This document shows positions 19,929-28,254 of a stretch of DNA of 64,000 nt, piece after piece. The stretch covers positions 219,188-283,187 of the forward strand of contig CANGLW010000001.1 of the NCBI GenBank assembly GCA_947454955.1, in the 5' to 3' direction. Numbering within the stretch: position 1 is the stretch's first letter; each line of letters begins with the position of its first letter. Source of the stretch: Comamonadaceae bacterium. GTDB lineage: Bacteria > Pseudomonadota > Gammaproteobacteria > Burkholderiales > Burkholderiaceae_C. Position numbers and translations under genes: made by a program. The notes beneath the pieces are model-generated. The model searched no databases and was not told where the DNA came from. It saw only the letters and a program-made list of their open reading frames with translations.

Positions 19929-20428
19929 TGCAGATCTCCCGCAGGCCGCAAGGCAGCGCGGCCTTGCATGGACACGCACACCAACCTTTGCTGGTCTGAT
20001 GTCGTGACCATCAAACTTTGTGCAGCCGAGCGGGCCACGCCCTGGCTTTGAAACACAAACTGCAAGTGGTCATTAACGGGGTTGCTGCTGGCCATGCTGG
20101 CCACGCCCAAGGCCGCTTGAACACGCAGCAACTCGTCGCTGCCATCCAGCACGCCGTTACCGTTCTCATCCACAAACACGATCCAACCACTGGCCCAACC
20201 TTGGTTACCGCACACCAAACCGTTGACCGAGGTACAAATGCCAATGCGCATGCTGCGCTTGAGCGCCTCGGACCGCGCCCAGGCCATGTCGCGCACAAAG
20301 GCTTGGGCGGCAGCCAGCACATGGCGGCTGGCCAGCAAGCGCTGCAAATTCGGCACGGCCAAGGCGAGCATGAGGCCGATGACAGCCACCACCACCAAGC
20401 TTTCCACCAAACTGAATCCACGTGCCAT
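19919..20428 (-). CDS. fimT: FimT/GspH-type minor pseudopilin
   Basis: First gene of the minor-pilin operon (169 residues). The leader MARG is followed by FSLVESLVVVAVIGLMLALAVPNL, with Glu at +5 and the prepilin peptidase site after Gly. A GspH/FimT domain follows with the diagnostic segments ARSEALKRSMRIGIC, GWASGWIVFVDENGNGVLDGSDELLR. GspH-fold subunits sit near the tip of pili or pseudopili, and some FimT proteins bind DNA for transformation; an Arg-rich DNA-binding tail is not obvious here. It is divergent from ribD with 100 bases between them. Confidence 0.87.
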   Translation of the reverse strand: MARGFSLVESLVVVAVIGLMLALAVPNLQRLLASRHVLAAAQAFVRDMAWARSEALKRSMRIGICTSVNGLVCGNQGWASGWIVFVDENGNGVLDGSDELLRVQAALGVASMASSNPVNDHLQFVFQSQGVARSAAQSLMVTTSDQQRLVCVSMQGRAALRPAGDLQCN

Positions 20429-20528
20429 AGCTTCAGTGTGGCGCCCAACACGTTGCTATTGAATTCGGGATAGCGATAGCTTTACAAGGCCATCGAGTCT
20501 GAGCAGACCATGCCGCTAACATCACGGG

Positions 20529-21644
20529 GTGAATTCAAAACACCTTGAACGCGCCCTGGAACTGGCCCGGGCCAACGCCCACATCACCCCACCCAACCCG
20601 AGTGTGGGCTGTGTGCTCACACGCCACGATGTGGTGATCGGTGAAGGCGCCACCCAGGCCACGGGCAGTGCGCATGCGGAAATCATGGCGCTGCGAGATG
20701 CCCAGGCCCGCGGGAACGATGTCCGTGGCGCCACGGCCTACGTGACGCTGGAGCCCTGCGCCCATCAGGGTCGCACGGGGCCATGTTGCGATGCGCTGGT
20801 GCAAGCCGGCGTGGCGCGGGTGGTGGTGAGCACGGGCGACCCCAACCCTTTGGTGGCAGGTCAGGGCATTGCCAGGCTGCGTACGGCGGGTGTGGCAGTT
20901 GATGTGCTGCCCACTGACCACCCTTTGGCTTTGGCCAGCCGGGAACTCAACATCGGTTTTTTCAGTCGTATGCTGCGCGGCAAGCCCTGGCTGCGCATGA
21001 AAATCGCCGCCTCGCTGGACGGACAAACCGCGCTTGAAAACGGGCAAAGCCAATGGATCACCTCAGCACCAGCGCGCGCTGATGGCCATGCCTGGCGAGC
21101 ACGTGCCGGGGCCATCCTCACGGGCATCGGCACCGTGCTGGAAGACAAGCCACGCCTGGATGTGCGGCTGTTTGACACACCGCGGCAACCGCCCCTGGTG
21201 GTGGTAGACAGCCGCTTGGAAACGCCCCTCAATGCTCCGCTTTTCATAGCAGGCAGGCCAGTGTTGATTTACGCGGCTGTGGCCGATGCGGCCAAGCAGG
21301 CCGCCCTGGAACAGCAAGGCGCCACGGTGGTGCTACTGCCTGGTGCGGGCCCAAAGGTAGACCTGGTCGCAATGGCGCAAGACTTGTTCAATCGCGGCAT
21401 TCACGAGGTGCATGTGGAAGCTGGCCACAAGCTCAATGGCTCACTGGTGCGCGAAGGTTTGATTGACGAGTTTTTGGTGTACCTCGCGCCCAAAATGCTG
21501 GGCGCAGGCCGGGGCATGCTCAACATCGGGCCGCTCTCAGAACTGACACAGGGCCTTGACTTGAACTTCGCATCTGTTGAGCGCATCGGGCCGGACCTGC
21601 GTGTGCTGGCCCGTGTTCAAGGCCGCGACGACTTTTTGCATTGA
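20529..21644 (+). CDS. ribD: Bifunctional riboflavin biosynthesis deaminase/reductase RibD
   Basis: Second and third steps of riboflavin synthesis: deamination of the diaminopyrimidine ribosyl phosphate, then NADPH reduction. The N-terminal zinc deaminase domain (about 1-145) has His49-Ala-Glu51 and the Cys77/Cys86 pair (PCAHQGRTGPC). The C-terminal reductase domain (about 148-371) carries RMKIAASLDGQTAL and the EAGHKLNGSLVREGLIDE segment. The start is GTG 20529 with CACGGG upstream; no ATG is available before the deaminase core. It begins the ribD-ribE-[TA]-ribBA-ribH-nusB series. No NrdR gene precedes it. Confidence 0.95.
   Translation: MNSKHLERALELARANAHITPPNPSVGCVLTRHDVVIGEGATQATGSAHAEIMALRDAQARGNDVRGATAYVTLEPCAHQGRTGPCCDALVQAGVARVVVSTGDPNPLVAGQGIARLRTAGVAVDVLPTDHPLALASRELNIGFFSRMLRGKPWLRMKIAASLDGQTALENGQSQWITSAPARADGHAWRARAGAILTGIGTVLEDKPRLDVRLFDTPRQPPLVVVDSRLETPLNAPLFIAGRPVLIYAAVADAAKQAALEQQGATVVLLPGAGPKVDLVAMAQDLFNRGIHEVHVEAGHKLNGSLVREGLIDEFLVYLAPKMLGAGRGMLNIGPLSELTQGLDLNFASVERIGPDLRVLARVQGRDDFLH
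21234..21250. repeat. 17-nt GCTAY-N7-RKAGC element in ribD
   Basis: Minus-strand reading GCTAT-GAAAAGC-GGAGC. Its loop is identical to the argG copy. It encodes APLFIA with an ATA codon. Confidence 0.6.
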
Positions 21645-21717
21645 ACTTGGCCTTGCTCTACGGCCTTCCATCAACCCTGCCCCGGCAAAGCCTGGGCAGA
21701 CCTGAGAAAATCCATCC

Positions 21718-22344
21718 ATGTTCACAGGCATCATCACCGCAGTGGGGCGCATCAGCGCCATTCAAGATCTGGGCGCAGGCGTTCAGTACGGCAAACGGCT
21801 CACCATCGTGGCCGGCCCTGACTATTTGGCCGATGTGGGCCTGGGCGACAGCATCGCCATCAACGGCGCTTGCATGACCGTCACCACCTTTGATGTGGCG
21901 CGAGGCGAGTTCACCATCGACGTGTCGGCCGAGTCCTTGGACAAAACCACAGGCCTGACCCAAAGCGGTCAAGTCAACCTGGAAAAAGCCCTGCGGGCCA
22001 ATGACCGCCTGGGTGGCCATATCGTTTCAGGCCATGTGGACGGCGTGGGCGAGGTCAGCCACTTTGCCCAACTCGGCGAGAGTTGGGAGCTTCGCATCCA
22101 AGCCCCGCAGTCACTGGCCAAATACCTGGCCTACAAAGGCTCGGTGACCGTCAACGGCGTGAGCCTGACCGTCAACCGCGTGAGCGACAACCCCACCGGC
22201 TGCGAGATCAGCATCAACCTCATCCCTCATACGGTGGACAACACCGCCCTGAACACCCTGAAAGCCGGCGCCCGGGTGAACCTCGAAATCGACACCGTGG
22301 CGCGTTATTGCGAGCGGATGTTGAGCTACACCGCCGCGCATTGA
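21718..22344 (+). CDS. ribE: Riboflavin synthase alpha chain
   Basis: Dismutates two 6,7-dimethyl-8-ribityllumazine molecules to riboflavin. The 208-residue protein shows the two-fold lumazine-binding repeat: the N-half MFTGIITAVGRI..SIAINGACMTVT and the C-half ..GHIVSGHVDGVG..GSVTVNGVSLTVN, each ending in a ligand-binding loop. The C-terminus NLEIDTVARYCERML is typical. It is 73 bases after ribD on the same strand. The last codons and stop overlap the perfect -35 hexamer of the following toxin-antitoxin promoter. (The gene is called ribE or ribC depending on the organism.). Confidence 0.96.
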   Translation: MFTGIITAVGRISAIQDLGAGVQYGKRLTIVAGPDYLADVGLGDSIAINGACMTVTTFDVARGEFTIDVSAESLDKTTGLTQSGQVNLEKALRANDRLGGHIVSGHVDGVGEVSHFAQLGESWELRIQAPQSLAKYLAYKGSVTVNGVSLTVNRVSDNPTGCEISINLIPHTVDNTALNTLKAGARVNLEIDTVARYCERMLSYTAAH

Positions 22345-22368
22345 CACATCGGCCCATCAACACATAAT
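22341..22368 (+). promoter_or_regulatory. Promoter of the first toxin-antitoxin pair
   Basis: A consensus -35 TTGACA (22341-22346) overlaps the ribE stop codon (TGA 22342-22344). It is followed after 16 bases by CATAAT (22363-22368), 5/6 to the -10 consensus. The -10 lies inside the operator palindrome. Confidence 0.7.
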
Positions 22369-22393
22369 CATGTGCTACACTGATTTATGTGTT
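22359..22393. promoter_or_regulatory. Operator palindrome of the first toxin-antitoxin pair
   Basis: Perfect 9-bp inverted repeat AACACATAA (22359-22367) / TTATGTGTT (22385-22393), with a nested CACAT-AATC-ATGTG (22361-22374) in its left half. It covers the -10 box and the region just before the antitoxin ribosome site. Such repeats are where antitoxin/toxin complexes usually autorepress. Confidence 0.65.
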
Positions 22394-22406
22394 GAAAGGA
22401 TATGCC

Positions 22407-22754
22407 ATGGTAGTAACCGTCAATTTCACCGGTTCGGTCGATCGCGACTTGCTCAAGCGCGCCAAAATCATTGCGGCCAAATCTGACACCTCCATCAACG
22501 CCATCTTCAATGCTGAACTTCGCCATTTGGTAGAAACGTTTGAAGCCGCCGAGAACAGTGGCAACCAAAACTTCAAAACCCTCTTGGACTTTTCCTTGGG
22601 CCGGATTGACGACCACGAAGCCCTGAGCCAGTTGGGGCTCGACAGCCAAGAGGACCTGTTCCTCATCATGGCCCAAGCCCACCTGCCCATGCCCCGCCTG
22701 CCTGAAGCGCAAACGCAATCGATGGTCACAAGCCTGCACGAGCTGAGTGCTTGA
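22407..22754 (+). CDS. Putative type II antitoxin (ribbon-helix-helix-like)
   Basis: A 115-residue protein whose N-terminus, TVNFTGSVDRDLLKRAKIIAAKSDTSINAIFNAELRHLVE, has the strand-two-helix pattern of a ribbon-helix-helix DNA-binding antitoxin. The remaining ~70 residues should wrap the toxin. AAAGGA at 22395-22400 supports ATG 22407 rather than the in-frame GTG 22389. Its TGA overlaps the ATG of the PIN-domain gene (TGATG), the typical coupling of toxin-antitoxin pairs, and a palindromic operator lies just upstream. The family name is not certain from sequence alone. Confidence 0.75.
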   Translation: MVVTVNFTGSVDRDLLKRAKIIAAKSDTSINAIFNAELRHLVETFEAAENSGNQNFKTLLDFSLGRIDDHEALSQLGLDSQEDLFLIMAQAHLPMPRLPEAQTQSMVTSLHELSA

Positions 22755-23269
22755 TGGCGGGTGATGTCGTCCTGCTGCCCGATGCAGGGCCATTGATCAC
22801 GCTGGCTTATGCAGACGCGCTGGACCTGCTCTTACGTCCGGGTTGGTCGGTGTCGTTAGTGGACATGGTGTTGGCTGAAGTCACCCGCAACGCCACCCCC
22901 ACGAGCAACAAGTTAGCCGCTTGGGTCAAAGACCAACAACTGCCTGTCATCTCCACCAAAATTTTTGAGCACTACCAGGCCCTACCATCAAGTGCACCTT
23001 CTCGCAAAGCCAACCTGGGTGAGCTGGCCATTCAAGAAGCCATGAACCAGTTCGCTTGGGCACAACCAGATGTCACTGGGGTGTTCCTGTTTGAAGACCA
23101 CAAAGTGGCGCGCGCCAGTTTTGTGTTGCCCGAGAACTGCCGCAAAGTCAGCACCCGTGCTTTCTTACAGTTCTTAGAAGAGAAGGCGTGGCTCCCATCT
23201 GCCGCTGAGATTGAAAGGCGAGCCATCCAAGCTGGGCGTGCATTTTCCAGCCTACGCTTTCCGCCTTGA
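22754..23269 (+). CDS. PIN-domain toxin-like protein
   Basis: A 171-residue protein resembling PIN-fold ribonucleases. The first acidic site is in LLPDAGPLITLAYADALDLL, a second is Glu in DMVLAEVTRN, a third is in NLGELAIQEAM and a fourth is Asp in GVFLFEDHKVARA. Together they supply the four acidic residues that bind Mg in PIN nucleases. The length is greater than that of a standard VapC (~135). Translationally coupled to the antitoxin-like gene (one-base overlap). The likely role is a type II toxin cleaving RNA, inferred from fold and arrangement. It lies within the riboflavin gene series and was probably acquired, since no riboflavin operon normally contains it. Confidence 0.72.
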   Translation: MAGDVVLLPDAGPLITLAYADALDLLLRPGWSVSLVDMVLAEVTRNATPTSNKLAAWVKDQQLPVISTKIFEHYQALPSSAPSRKANLGELAIQEAMNQFAWAQPDVTGVFLFEDHKVARASFVLPENCRKVSTRAFLQFLEEKAWLPSAAEIERRAIQAGRAFSSLRFPP

Positions 23270-23392
23270 AAGGCTTGATCCTTTAGAAGTCCTGAGCGAC
23301 TGACGCCAGCGCGTCAACGCAGCTCGCTGGGAAGTCCGAGATATCTGCGAAAATACGCGTTTTCTCCTACTCGCTCTTTAGAAAGTCCCGGC
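23270..23392 (+). promoter_or_regulatory. ribBA leader region
   Basis: 123 bases between the toxin gene and ribBA. A perfect 6-bp hairpin TGACGC-CAGC-GCGTCA (23301-23316) and a near-palindrome GAAAATACGCGTTTTC (23349-23364) are present. I looked for the conserved FMN-riboswitch (RFN) blocks and did not find them. The ribBA promoter must be here or upstream of the toxin pair, but I cannot assign it. Confidence 0.3.
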
Positions 23393-24514
23393 ATGACCTC
23401 CGACCTGCACGCGCCTGTGGCGATATCGCCTGTTGAAGACATCGTGGCCGACATGCGCGCAGGTCGCATGGTCATTCTGGTGGACGAGGAAGACCGTGAG
23501 AACGAAGGCGACTTGGTCTTGGCTGCTGACCACGTCACGCCTGAGGCCATCAACTTCATGGCCCGCTTTGGCCGCGGCCTGATTTGCCTGACCCTGACCC
23601 GCGAGCGTTGCGAGTACCTCAAGCTCCCGCCCATGGCCGCGCGCAATGGCACGGTGTACAGCACCGCCTTCACTGTGTCCATTGAAGCCGCCACCGGTGT
23701 GACCACCGGCATTTCTGCCGCTGATCGCGCCCGCACCATTGCCGTGGCCGTGGCCCGCGACACACAGCCCCAAGACCTGGTGCAACCCGGTCACATCTTC
23801 CCTTTGCAAGCCGTGGATGGCGGTGTGCTCATGCGCGCTGGCCACACCGAAGCGGGTTGCGACCTCTCAGCCATGGCCGGTTGCTCGCCCAGTGCGGTGA
23901 TTTGCGAGATCATGAAAGACGACGGCACCATGGCCCGTCTGCCTGACCTGCAACAGTTCGCGGCCGAGCACGGCCTGAAGATCGGCACGATTGCTGACCT
24001 GATTGAACACCGCAGCAAAACAGAATCGTTGGTGGAAAAGCTCGGCACGCGCACCTTGCAAACCGCACATGGCGAATTCACCGCCCATGCGTTCCGTGAC
24101 AAGCCCAGCCAGGCCCTGCACCTGGCGCTGGTGCGCGGCAAGATCAGCAGCGACCACGCTGTGCTGGCCCGCGTGCATGAACCTCTGTCTGTGCTGGATG
24201 CTTTAGAGGTCAACCGCACCATGCACTCCTGGCCGCTGGATGCGACGCTCTCGCGCATTGCGCAAGACAACTGCGGCGTGGTGGTGCTGCTCAATTGCGG
24301 TGAATCAGCCGACAAATTGCTGGCCCAATTTGAAGGCACCGCACGCGCCAGCCAAGCCCCAGAACGCGGCCGCATGGACCTGCGCACCTACGGCATAGGC
24401 GCGCAAATTTTGCGTGAATGCGGCGTGGTGAAAATGCAGCTCATGGGTAACCCGCGCCGCATGCCCAGCATGACAGGCTACGGGCTTGAAATCACCGGTT
24501 ACGTGACACGATAA
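23393..24514 (+). CDS. ribBA: 3,4-dihydroxy-2-butanone-4-phosphate synthase with degenerate GTP cyclohydrolase II-like domain (RibBX type)
   Basis: The N-terminal ~205 residues are RibB: the metal/substrate loop [26 protein letters not shown] and [25 protein letters not shown], converting ribulose-5-phosphate to dihydroxybutanone phosphate. The C-terminal ~165 residues align to the RibA fold ([27 protein letters not shown]), but the zinc-binding Cys cluster (CxxxxxxxxxxCxC region after RVHSEC) is absent, as are several catalytic residues. GTP cyclohydrolase II activity is therefore unlikely, and a separate RibA is expected elsewhere. Degenerate second domains of this kind (RibBX) are known in proteobacteria. 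It is followed by ribH after 13 bases. Confidence 0.93.
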   Translation: MTSDLHAPVAISPVEDIVADMRAGRMVILVDEEDRENEGDLVLAADHVTPEAINFMARFGRGLICLTLTRERCEYLKLPPMAARNGTVYSTAFTVSIEAATGVTTGISAADRARTIAVAVARDTQPQDLVQPGHIFPLQAVDGGVLMRAGHTEAGCDLSAMAGCSPSAVICEIMKDDGTMARLPDLQQFAAEHGLKIGTIADLIEHRSKTESLVEKLGTRTLQTAHGEFTAHAFRDKPSQALHLALVRGKISSDHAVLARVHEPLSVLDALEVNRTMHSWPLDATLSRIAQDNCGVVVLLNCGESADKLLAQFEGTARASQAPERGRMDLRTYGIGAQILRECGVVKMQLMGNPRRMPSMTGYGLEITGYVTR

Positions 24515-24527
24515 ACAAAGGACATCT

Positions 24528-25004
24528 ATGTTCGGCGCAGACAAAGGCCACTTGGCCAACGAAGACCAACGCATGGACGGCAAAAAGCTGTTCATTGGTA
24601 TCGTGCAAGCCCGCTTCAACGAAGACATCACCAACGAGTTGGCCCGCGCTTGCAAAGCCGAGTTGCTGGCCCTGGGTGTGTCGGACAAACACATTGACCA
24701 TGTGCGTGTGCCCGGTGCGCTGGAAGTGCCAGTGGCTCTTCAAGCCATGGCCGAGAAAAACCGCTACGACGCGCTCATCGCCCTGGGCTGCATCATTCGT
24801 GGCGAAACCTACCACTTTGAACTGGTCGCCAATGAATCGGGGGCGAGTGTCTCGCGCATCGCGCTGGACTACCAAATCCCGGTGGCCAATGCCATCATCA
24901 CCACCGAAAATTTAGAACAAGCCCTGGTGCGCCAGACCGACAAAGGCCGTGACGCTGCGCGCGTGGCCGTCGAAATGGCTAACCTGCTGGACGCCCTGCA
25001 ATGA
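24528..25004 (+). CDS. ribH: 6,7-dimethyl-8-ribityllumazine synthase
   Basis: Condenses the aminouracil with dihydroxybutanone phosphate, the penultimate riboflavin step. The protein forms icosahedral or decameric shells. At 158 residues it has the family length, with [16 protein letters not shown], the [16 protein letters not shown] motif, [17 protein letters not shown] and the C-terminal [22 protein letters not shown] lies 9 bases before ATG 24528. Its stop overlaps the nusB start by 4 bases, giving the common ribH-nusB coupling. Confidence 0.97.
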   Translation: MFGADKGHLANEDQRMDGKKLFIGIVQARFNEDITNELARACKAELLALGVSDKHIDHVRVPGALEVPVALQAMAEKNRYDALIALGCIIRGETYHFELVANESGASVSRIALDYQIPVANAIITTENLEQALVRQTDKGRDAARVAVEMANLLDALQ

Positions 25005-25489
25005 CCGACGACAACACCAGCCCAGCGGCTAAAAAGCCCGCCAACAAAATCCACAAATCAGGCCGCAGCCGTGCGCGTGGCTTTGCCCTGCAAGCGATCT
25101 ACCAACACCTGGTGGGCCGCAACGACGCCGAGCACATTGACGCGTTCACCCGCGACCTCTCGGGTTTCAACAAGGCCGATGCTGCGCACTTCGATGCGCT
25201 CTTGCATGGTTGCGTGGAACAAGCCGCTGAGTTGGACGCCCTCATCTCGCCCTTGCTGGATCGCCAGTGGGCTGAGATTTCGCCGATTGAACACGGCGTG
25301 ATGTGGATAGGCGCTTACGAGTTCAAACATTGCCCTGAAGTGCCATGGCGTGTGGTGATCAACGAGTGTGTGGAACTGGCCAAAGAGTTCGGCGGCACGG
25401 ACGGTCACAAGTACGTCAACGGCATCCTCAACGGCTTGGCACCGCAACTGCGCGCGCTGGAAGTACAGGCCGACCGCGCCAAAGCTTGA
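25001..25489 (+). CDS. nusB: Transcription antitermination factor NusB
   Basis: All-helical RNA-binding protein (162 residues) that joins NusE at boxA for rRNA antitermination. It has an N-terminal basic extension, then [16 protein letters not shown], the [10 protein letters not shown] region, [14 protein letters not shown] and the C-terminal [28 protein letters not shown], which is the most conserved NusB segment. ATG 25001 overlaps the ribH TGA. The ribH-nusB linkage is near-universal in proteobacteria. The downstream aminotransferase starts 2 bases after its stop. Confidence 0.97.
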   Translation: MTDDNTSPAAKKPANKIHKSGRSRARGFALQAIYQHLVGRNDAEHIDAFTRDLSGFNKADAAHFDALLHGCVEQAAELDALISPLLDRQWAEISPIEHGVMWIGAYEFKHCPEVPWRVVINECVELAKEFGGTDGHKYVNGILNGLAPQLRALEVQADRAKA

Positions 25490-25490
25490 C

Positions 25491-26681
25491 ATGCGAGTGT
25501 CCCGCCGCGCCCAGCGTGTGCAGCCTTTCTATGTGATGGAAGTGGCCAAGGCAGCGGCTGAGCTGTCGCAGCGCATCCGCGCAGGTCACACCAACAACAC
25601 CGATCCCCTGGTCTTGCTCAACATGGGCGAGCCCGATTTCACCGCAGCACCTTTGGTGGTGCAAGCCGCCACCCGCGCTTTGCAAGACGGGCACACCCAG
25701 TACACCGCCGCCACTGGCCTGCCCGCACTGCGCGAGCGCATCAGCCAGTGGTATGCCGAGCGCCTTGGTGCCCAGGTGAGCGCGGAACGCATCATCATCA
25801 CCGCCGGTGCTTCTGCGGCTTTGCAACTGGCTTGTTTGGCCCTGATTGAAGCGGGTGACGACGTGCTCATGCCTGACCCGAGCTACCCTTGCAACAAACA
25901 GTTTGTGAGTGCGGCCGAAGGCACACCCGTGAGCGTACCCACCACCGCGGCCGAGCGTTTTCAACTGAGCGCGTCCAGCGTTCAAGCCCATTGGAACGAA
26001 CGTACCCGCGGGGTCTTGCTGGCCTCGCCTTCCAACCCCACTGGCACCTCGGTGCACCCCGATGAACTGCGGCGCATCCACGAGGTGGTAAGCGCACGCG
26101 GCGGTGTGACGATGGTGGACGAGATTTACCTGCCGCTGAGCTACGACGAACGTTTCAGCCGCAGCGCCTTGGCCATTGACGACCAAATCATCAGCATCAA
26201 CAGCTTCTCGAAGTACTTCAACATGACCGGCTGGCGCCTGGGCTGGCTGGTGGTGCCACCTCAACTGGTCGGCGCGGTGGAGCGCCTGGCGCAAAACCTG
26301 TTCATTTGCGCCAGCACCGTGGCACAGCACGCCGCCCTGGCCTGCTTTGAACCCGAGAGCCTGGCCCTGCATGAAGCGCGCCGTGCCGAGTTCAAAGCAC
26401 GTCGAGATTTCTTCATCCCGCAACTCCAAGCCCTGGGCCTGCACGTGCCGGTGATGCCCGATGGCGCGTTTTACGCTTGGGCTGATGTGAGCCCCACCTT
26501 CGACAAATTAGGCGTGAACAGCAGCTGGGACTGGGTGTTCAAGATTCTGCAAGACACCCACATTGCAGTAGCCCCCGGGCGAGATTTTGGAGCGGCTGAA
26601 AACATGGTTCGCTTCTCAACTGCTGGCTCTATGGCGCAGCTTGAAGAAGCTTTGCGCCGTTTGAAACAACGGCTGGCATGA
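25491..26681 (+). CDS. PLP-dependent class I/II aminotransferase
   Basis: Fold-type I aminotransferase of 396 residues in the aspartate-aminotransferase superfamily: NMGEPDFTAAP near the start, AGASAALQLA (phosphate site), LLASPSNPTGT (PLP-contacting Asn), MVDEIYLPLSYDE, and the Schiff-base Lys in NSFSKYFNMTGWRLGW. The substrate is not predictable from motifs; annotations of close relatives vary between aspartate and alanine aminotransferase. ATG 25491 is preferred because it sits 2 bases past the nusB stop; upstream codons lie inside nusB in another frame. Its last codon overlaps the ybgC ATG. Confidence 0.92.
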   Translation: MRVSRRAQRVQPFYVMEVAKAAAELSQRIRAGHTNNTDPLVLLNMGEPDFTAAPLVVQAATRALQDGHTQYTAATGLPALRERISQWYAERLGAQVSAERIIITAGASAALQLACLALIEAGDDVLMPDPSYPCNKQFVSAAEGTPVSVPTTAAERFQLSASSVQAHWNERTRGVLLASPSNPTGTSVHPDELRRIHEVVSARGGVTMVDEIYLPLSYDERFSRSALAIDDQIISINSFSKYFNMTGWRLGWLVVPPQLVGAVERLAQNLFICASTVAQHAALACFEPESLALHEARRAEFKARRDFFIPQLQALGLHVPVMPDGAFYAWADVSPTFDKLGVNSSWDWVFKILQDTHIAVAPGRDFGAAENMVRFSTAGSMAQLEEALRRLKQRLA

Positions 26682-27085
26682 GCATGTTCAGCTGGCCCAT
26701 CCGCGTTTACTGGGAAGACACCGATGCCGGCGGCATTGTGTTTTACGCCAACTACCTGAAGTTTTTTGAACGTGCCCGCACCGAGTGGCTGCGCTCAAAG
26801 GGTGTGCATCAGCATTCGCTCAAAATCAGCACCGGCGGCATGTTTGTGGTGACCGACACTGCCTTGAGCTACAAGCTGCCTGCGCGCTTGGACGATGAGC
26901 TGCTGGTCACCGCCCACATCACCCACGCTGGCCGTGCGTCCATGCAACTTCAACAAGAAGCCTACAAAGTGGTGGCCGATGAAAAAATCCTCTTGTGTGA
27001 GGGTACGATTCGCATAGGCTGGGTCAACGCTGGCACACTGCAGCCTGCGCGGATCCCCTCTTCTATCCTGGATGTCCTGAAATGA
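26678..27085 (+). CDS. ybgC: Tol-Pal system-associated acyl-CoA thioesterase YbgC
   Basis: Hot-dog-fold thioesterase of 135 residues, first gene of the tol cluster. The 4HBT signature VYWEDTDAGGIVFYANYLKFFERARTEWLR contains the catalytic Asp. YbgC hydrolyses short-chain or ACP-linked acyl thioesters and is linked to phospholipid synthesis at the membrane. ATG 26678 overlaps the aminotransferase stop, and its own TGA overlaps tolQ (ATGA), so ybgC-tolQ are translationally coupled as in E. coli. Confidence 0.93.
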   Translation: MSMFSWPIRVYWEDTDAGGIVFYANYLKFFERARTEWLRSKGVHQHSLKISTGGMFVVTDTALSYKLPARLDDELLVTAHITHAGRASMQLQQEAYKVVADEKILLCEGTIRIGWVNAGTLQPARIPSSILDVLK

Positions 27086-27777
27086 ACCAAGACCTGTCAA
27101 TTCTTCATCTGGTGCTCAATGCCAGCATCGTGGTGCAACTGGTGATGTTGCTGCTGGTGTCCATCTCGGTGGCCAGCTGGGCAGCGATTTTCCGCAAGCT
27201 GTTTGCACTGAAAAAAGTCAAATCGCTCAACGATGGTTTCGAGCGTGACTTCTGGTCAGGCACCAGCTTGAACGAGTTGTTTTTGGCCGCCACCAAAAAC
27301 GGGCGCGATGGCGGCCCGATGGAGCGCATTTTTGCCAGTGGCATGCGCGAGTACCAAAAGCTGCGTGAGCGTCGCATCTCTGATGCCGGTACCCTGCTCG
27401 ACGGCGCACGCCGCGCCATGCGCGCGAGCTACCAGCGCGAGATGGACTCGGTCGAGTCGCAACTCTCTTTTCTGGCCACCGTGGGTTCGGTTTCGCCTTA
27501 TGTGGGCTTGTTTGGCACGGTGTGGGGCATCATGCACGCCTTCACTGGCTTGGCCGCACTCACGCAAGTGACGCTGGCTACCGTGGCTCCTGGTATTGCC
27601 GAGGCCCTGGTGGCCACGGCCATCGGTTTGTTTGCCGCCATTCCTGCGGTGGTGGCCTACAACCGCTTTGCGCGAGACATTGACCGCGTGGCCAATGGTT
27701 TGGAGACCTTCATCGAAGAGTTCTCCAACATCTTGCAACGCAATGTGGGCGCGACCCAATCGCCTTCGGGCCTGTAA
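27082..27777 (+). CDS. tolQ: Tol-Pal system inner-membrane protein TolQ
   Basis: Proton-channel subunit of the TolQRA motor, which uses the proton-motive force for outer-membrane constriction at division. It has 231 residues and three membrane segments: about residues 15-37 (IVVQLVMLLLVSISVASWAAIF), then near 130-150 (LSFLATVGSVSPYVGLFGTVWGIM) and 165-190 (LATVAPGIAEALVATAIGLFAAIPAVVAYN). The conserved TolQ/ExbB pore motif EALVATAIGLFAAIPAV is intact. It lies between ybgC and tolR. Confidence 0.96.
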   Translation: MNQDLSILHLVLNASIVVQLVMLLLVSISVASWAAIFRKLFALKKVKSLNDGFERDFWSGTSLNELFLAATKNGRDGGPMERIFASGMREYQKLRERRISDAGTLLDGARRAMRASYQREMDSVESQLSFLATVGSVSPYVGLFGTVWGIMHAFTGLAALTQVTLATVAPGIAEALVATAIGLFAAIPAVVAYNRFARDIDRVANGLETFIEEFSNILQRNVGATQSPSGL

Positions 27778-27786
27778 GGAGCTGCC

Positions 27787-28206
27787 ATGCCTTCAGTCGC
27801 AGGTCGTGGTCGCGGACGGCGCACCATCAATGAAATCAACATGGTGCCTTTCATCGATGTGATGCTGGTGCTGCTCATCATCTTCATGGTGACCGCACCC
27901 CTCATTGCACCGAGCATGATTGACCTGCCCAGCATCGGCAAGGCCGCCAAGCAGCCCGATGAGATTGTGCAAATCGTCATCACCAAATCTGAAGCCATCG
28001 AGCTCAAGCTCAAAGACAAAACCACCTCGGTGGGTTTGACGGATGTGGCGGCCATGGTCAAGCAAAACCTGGGCACAGGCACCAACACCGCGGTGGTCAT
28101 CAGTGCGGACAAAACCGTGAAGTACGAAACCGTGGTGAAGGTCATGGACACCTTGCAACGCGCGGGTATTGCGCGTGTGGGTTTGTCGGTGCAACTGGCC
28201 AACTGA
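27787..28206 (+). CDS. tolR: Tol-Pal system protein TolR
   Basis: Biopolymer-transport ExbD/TolR family, 139 residues: a short cytoplasmic N-terminus with INEINMVPFIDVMLVLLIIFMVTAPL, in which the single membrane helix holds the proton-carrying Asp, and a periplasmic domain (about 55-139). It starts 9 bases after tolQ with GGAG (27778-27781) as ribosome site. With TolQ it forms the stator unit that energises TolA. Confidence 0.95.
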   Translation: MPSVAGRGRGRRTINEINMVPFIDVMLVLLIIFMVTAPLIAPSMIDLPSIGKAAKQPDEIVQIVITKSEAIELKLKDKTTSVGLTDVAAMVKQNLGTGTNTAVVISADKTVKYETVVKVMDTLQRAGIARVGLSVQLAN

Positions 28207-28254
28207 TACCGGCTCATTGACCTTGGTCATTTGAACTTGACGAACTGATCTCGC

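Noticed and set aside
23270..23392. FMN riboswitch (RFN element) upstream of ribBA
   Set aside because: The conserved RFN sequence blocks are not present. Only short local hairpins were found.
25368..25490. N-terminal extension of the aminotransferase (start at 25368)
   Set aside because: The extra 41 residues lie inside nusB in another frame and are not aminotransferase-like. The ATG at 25491 follows the nusB stop directly.
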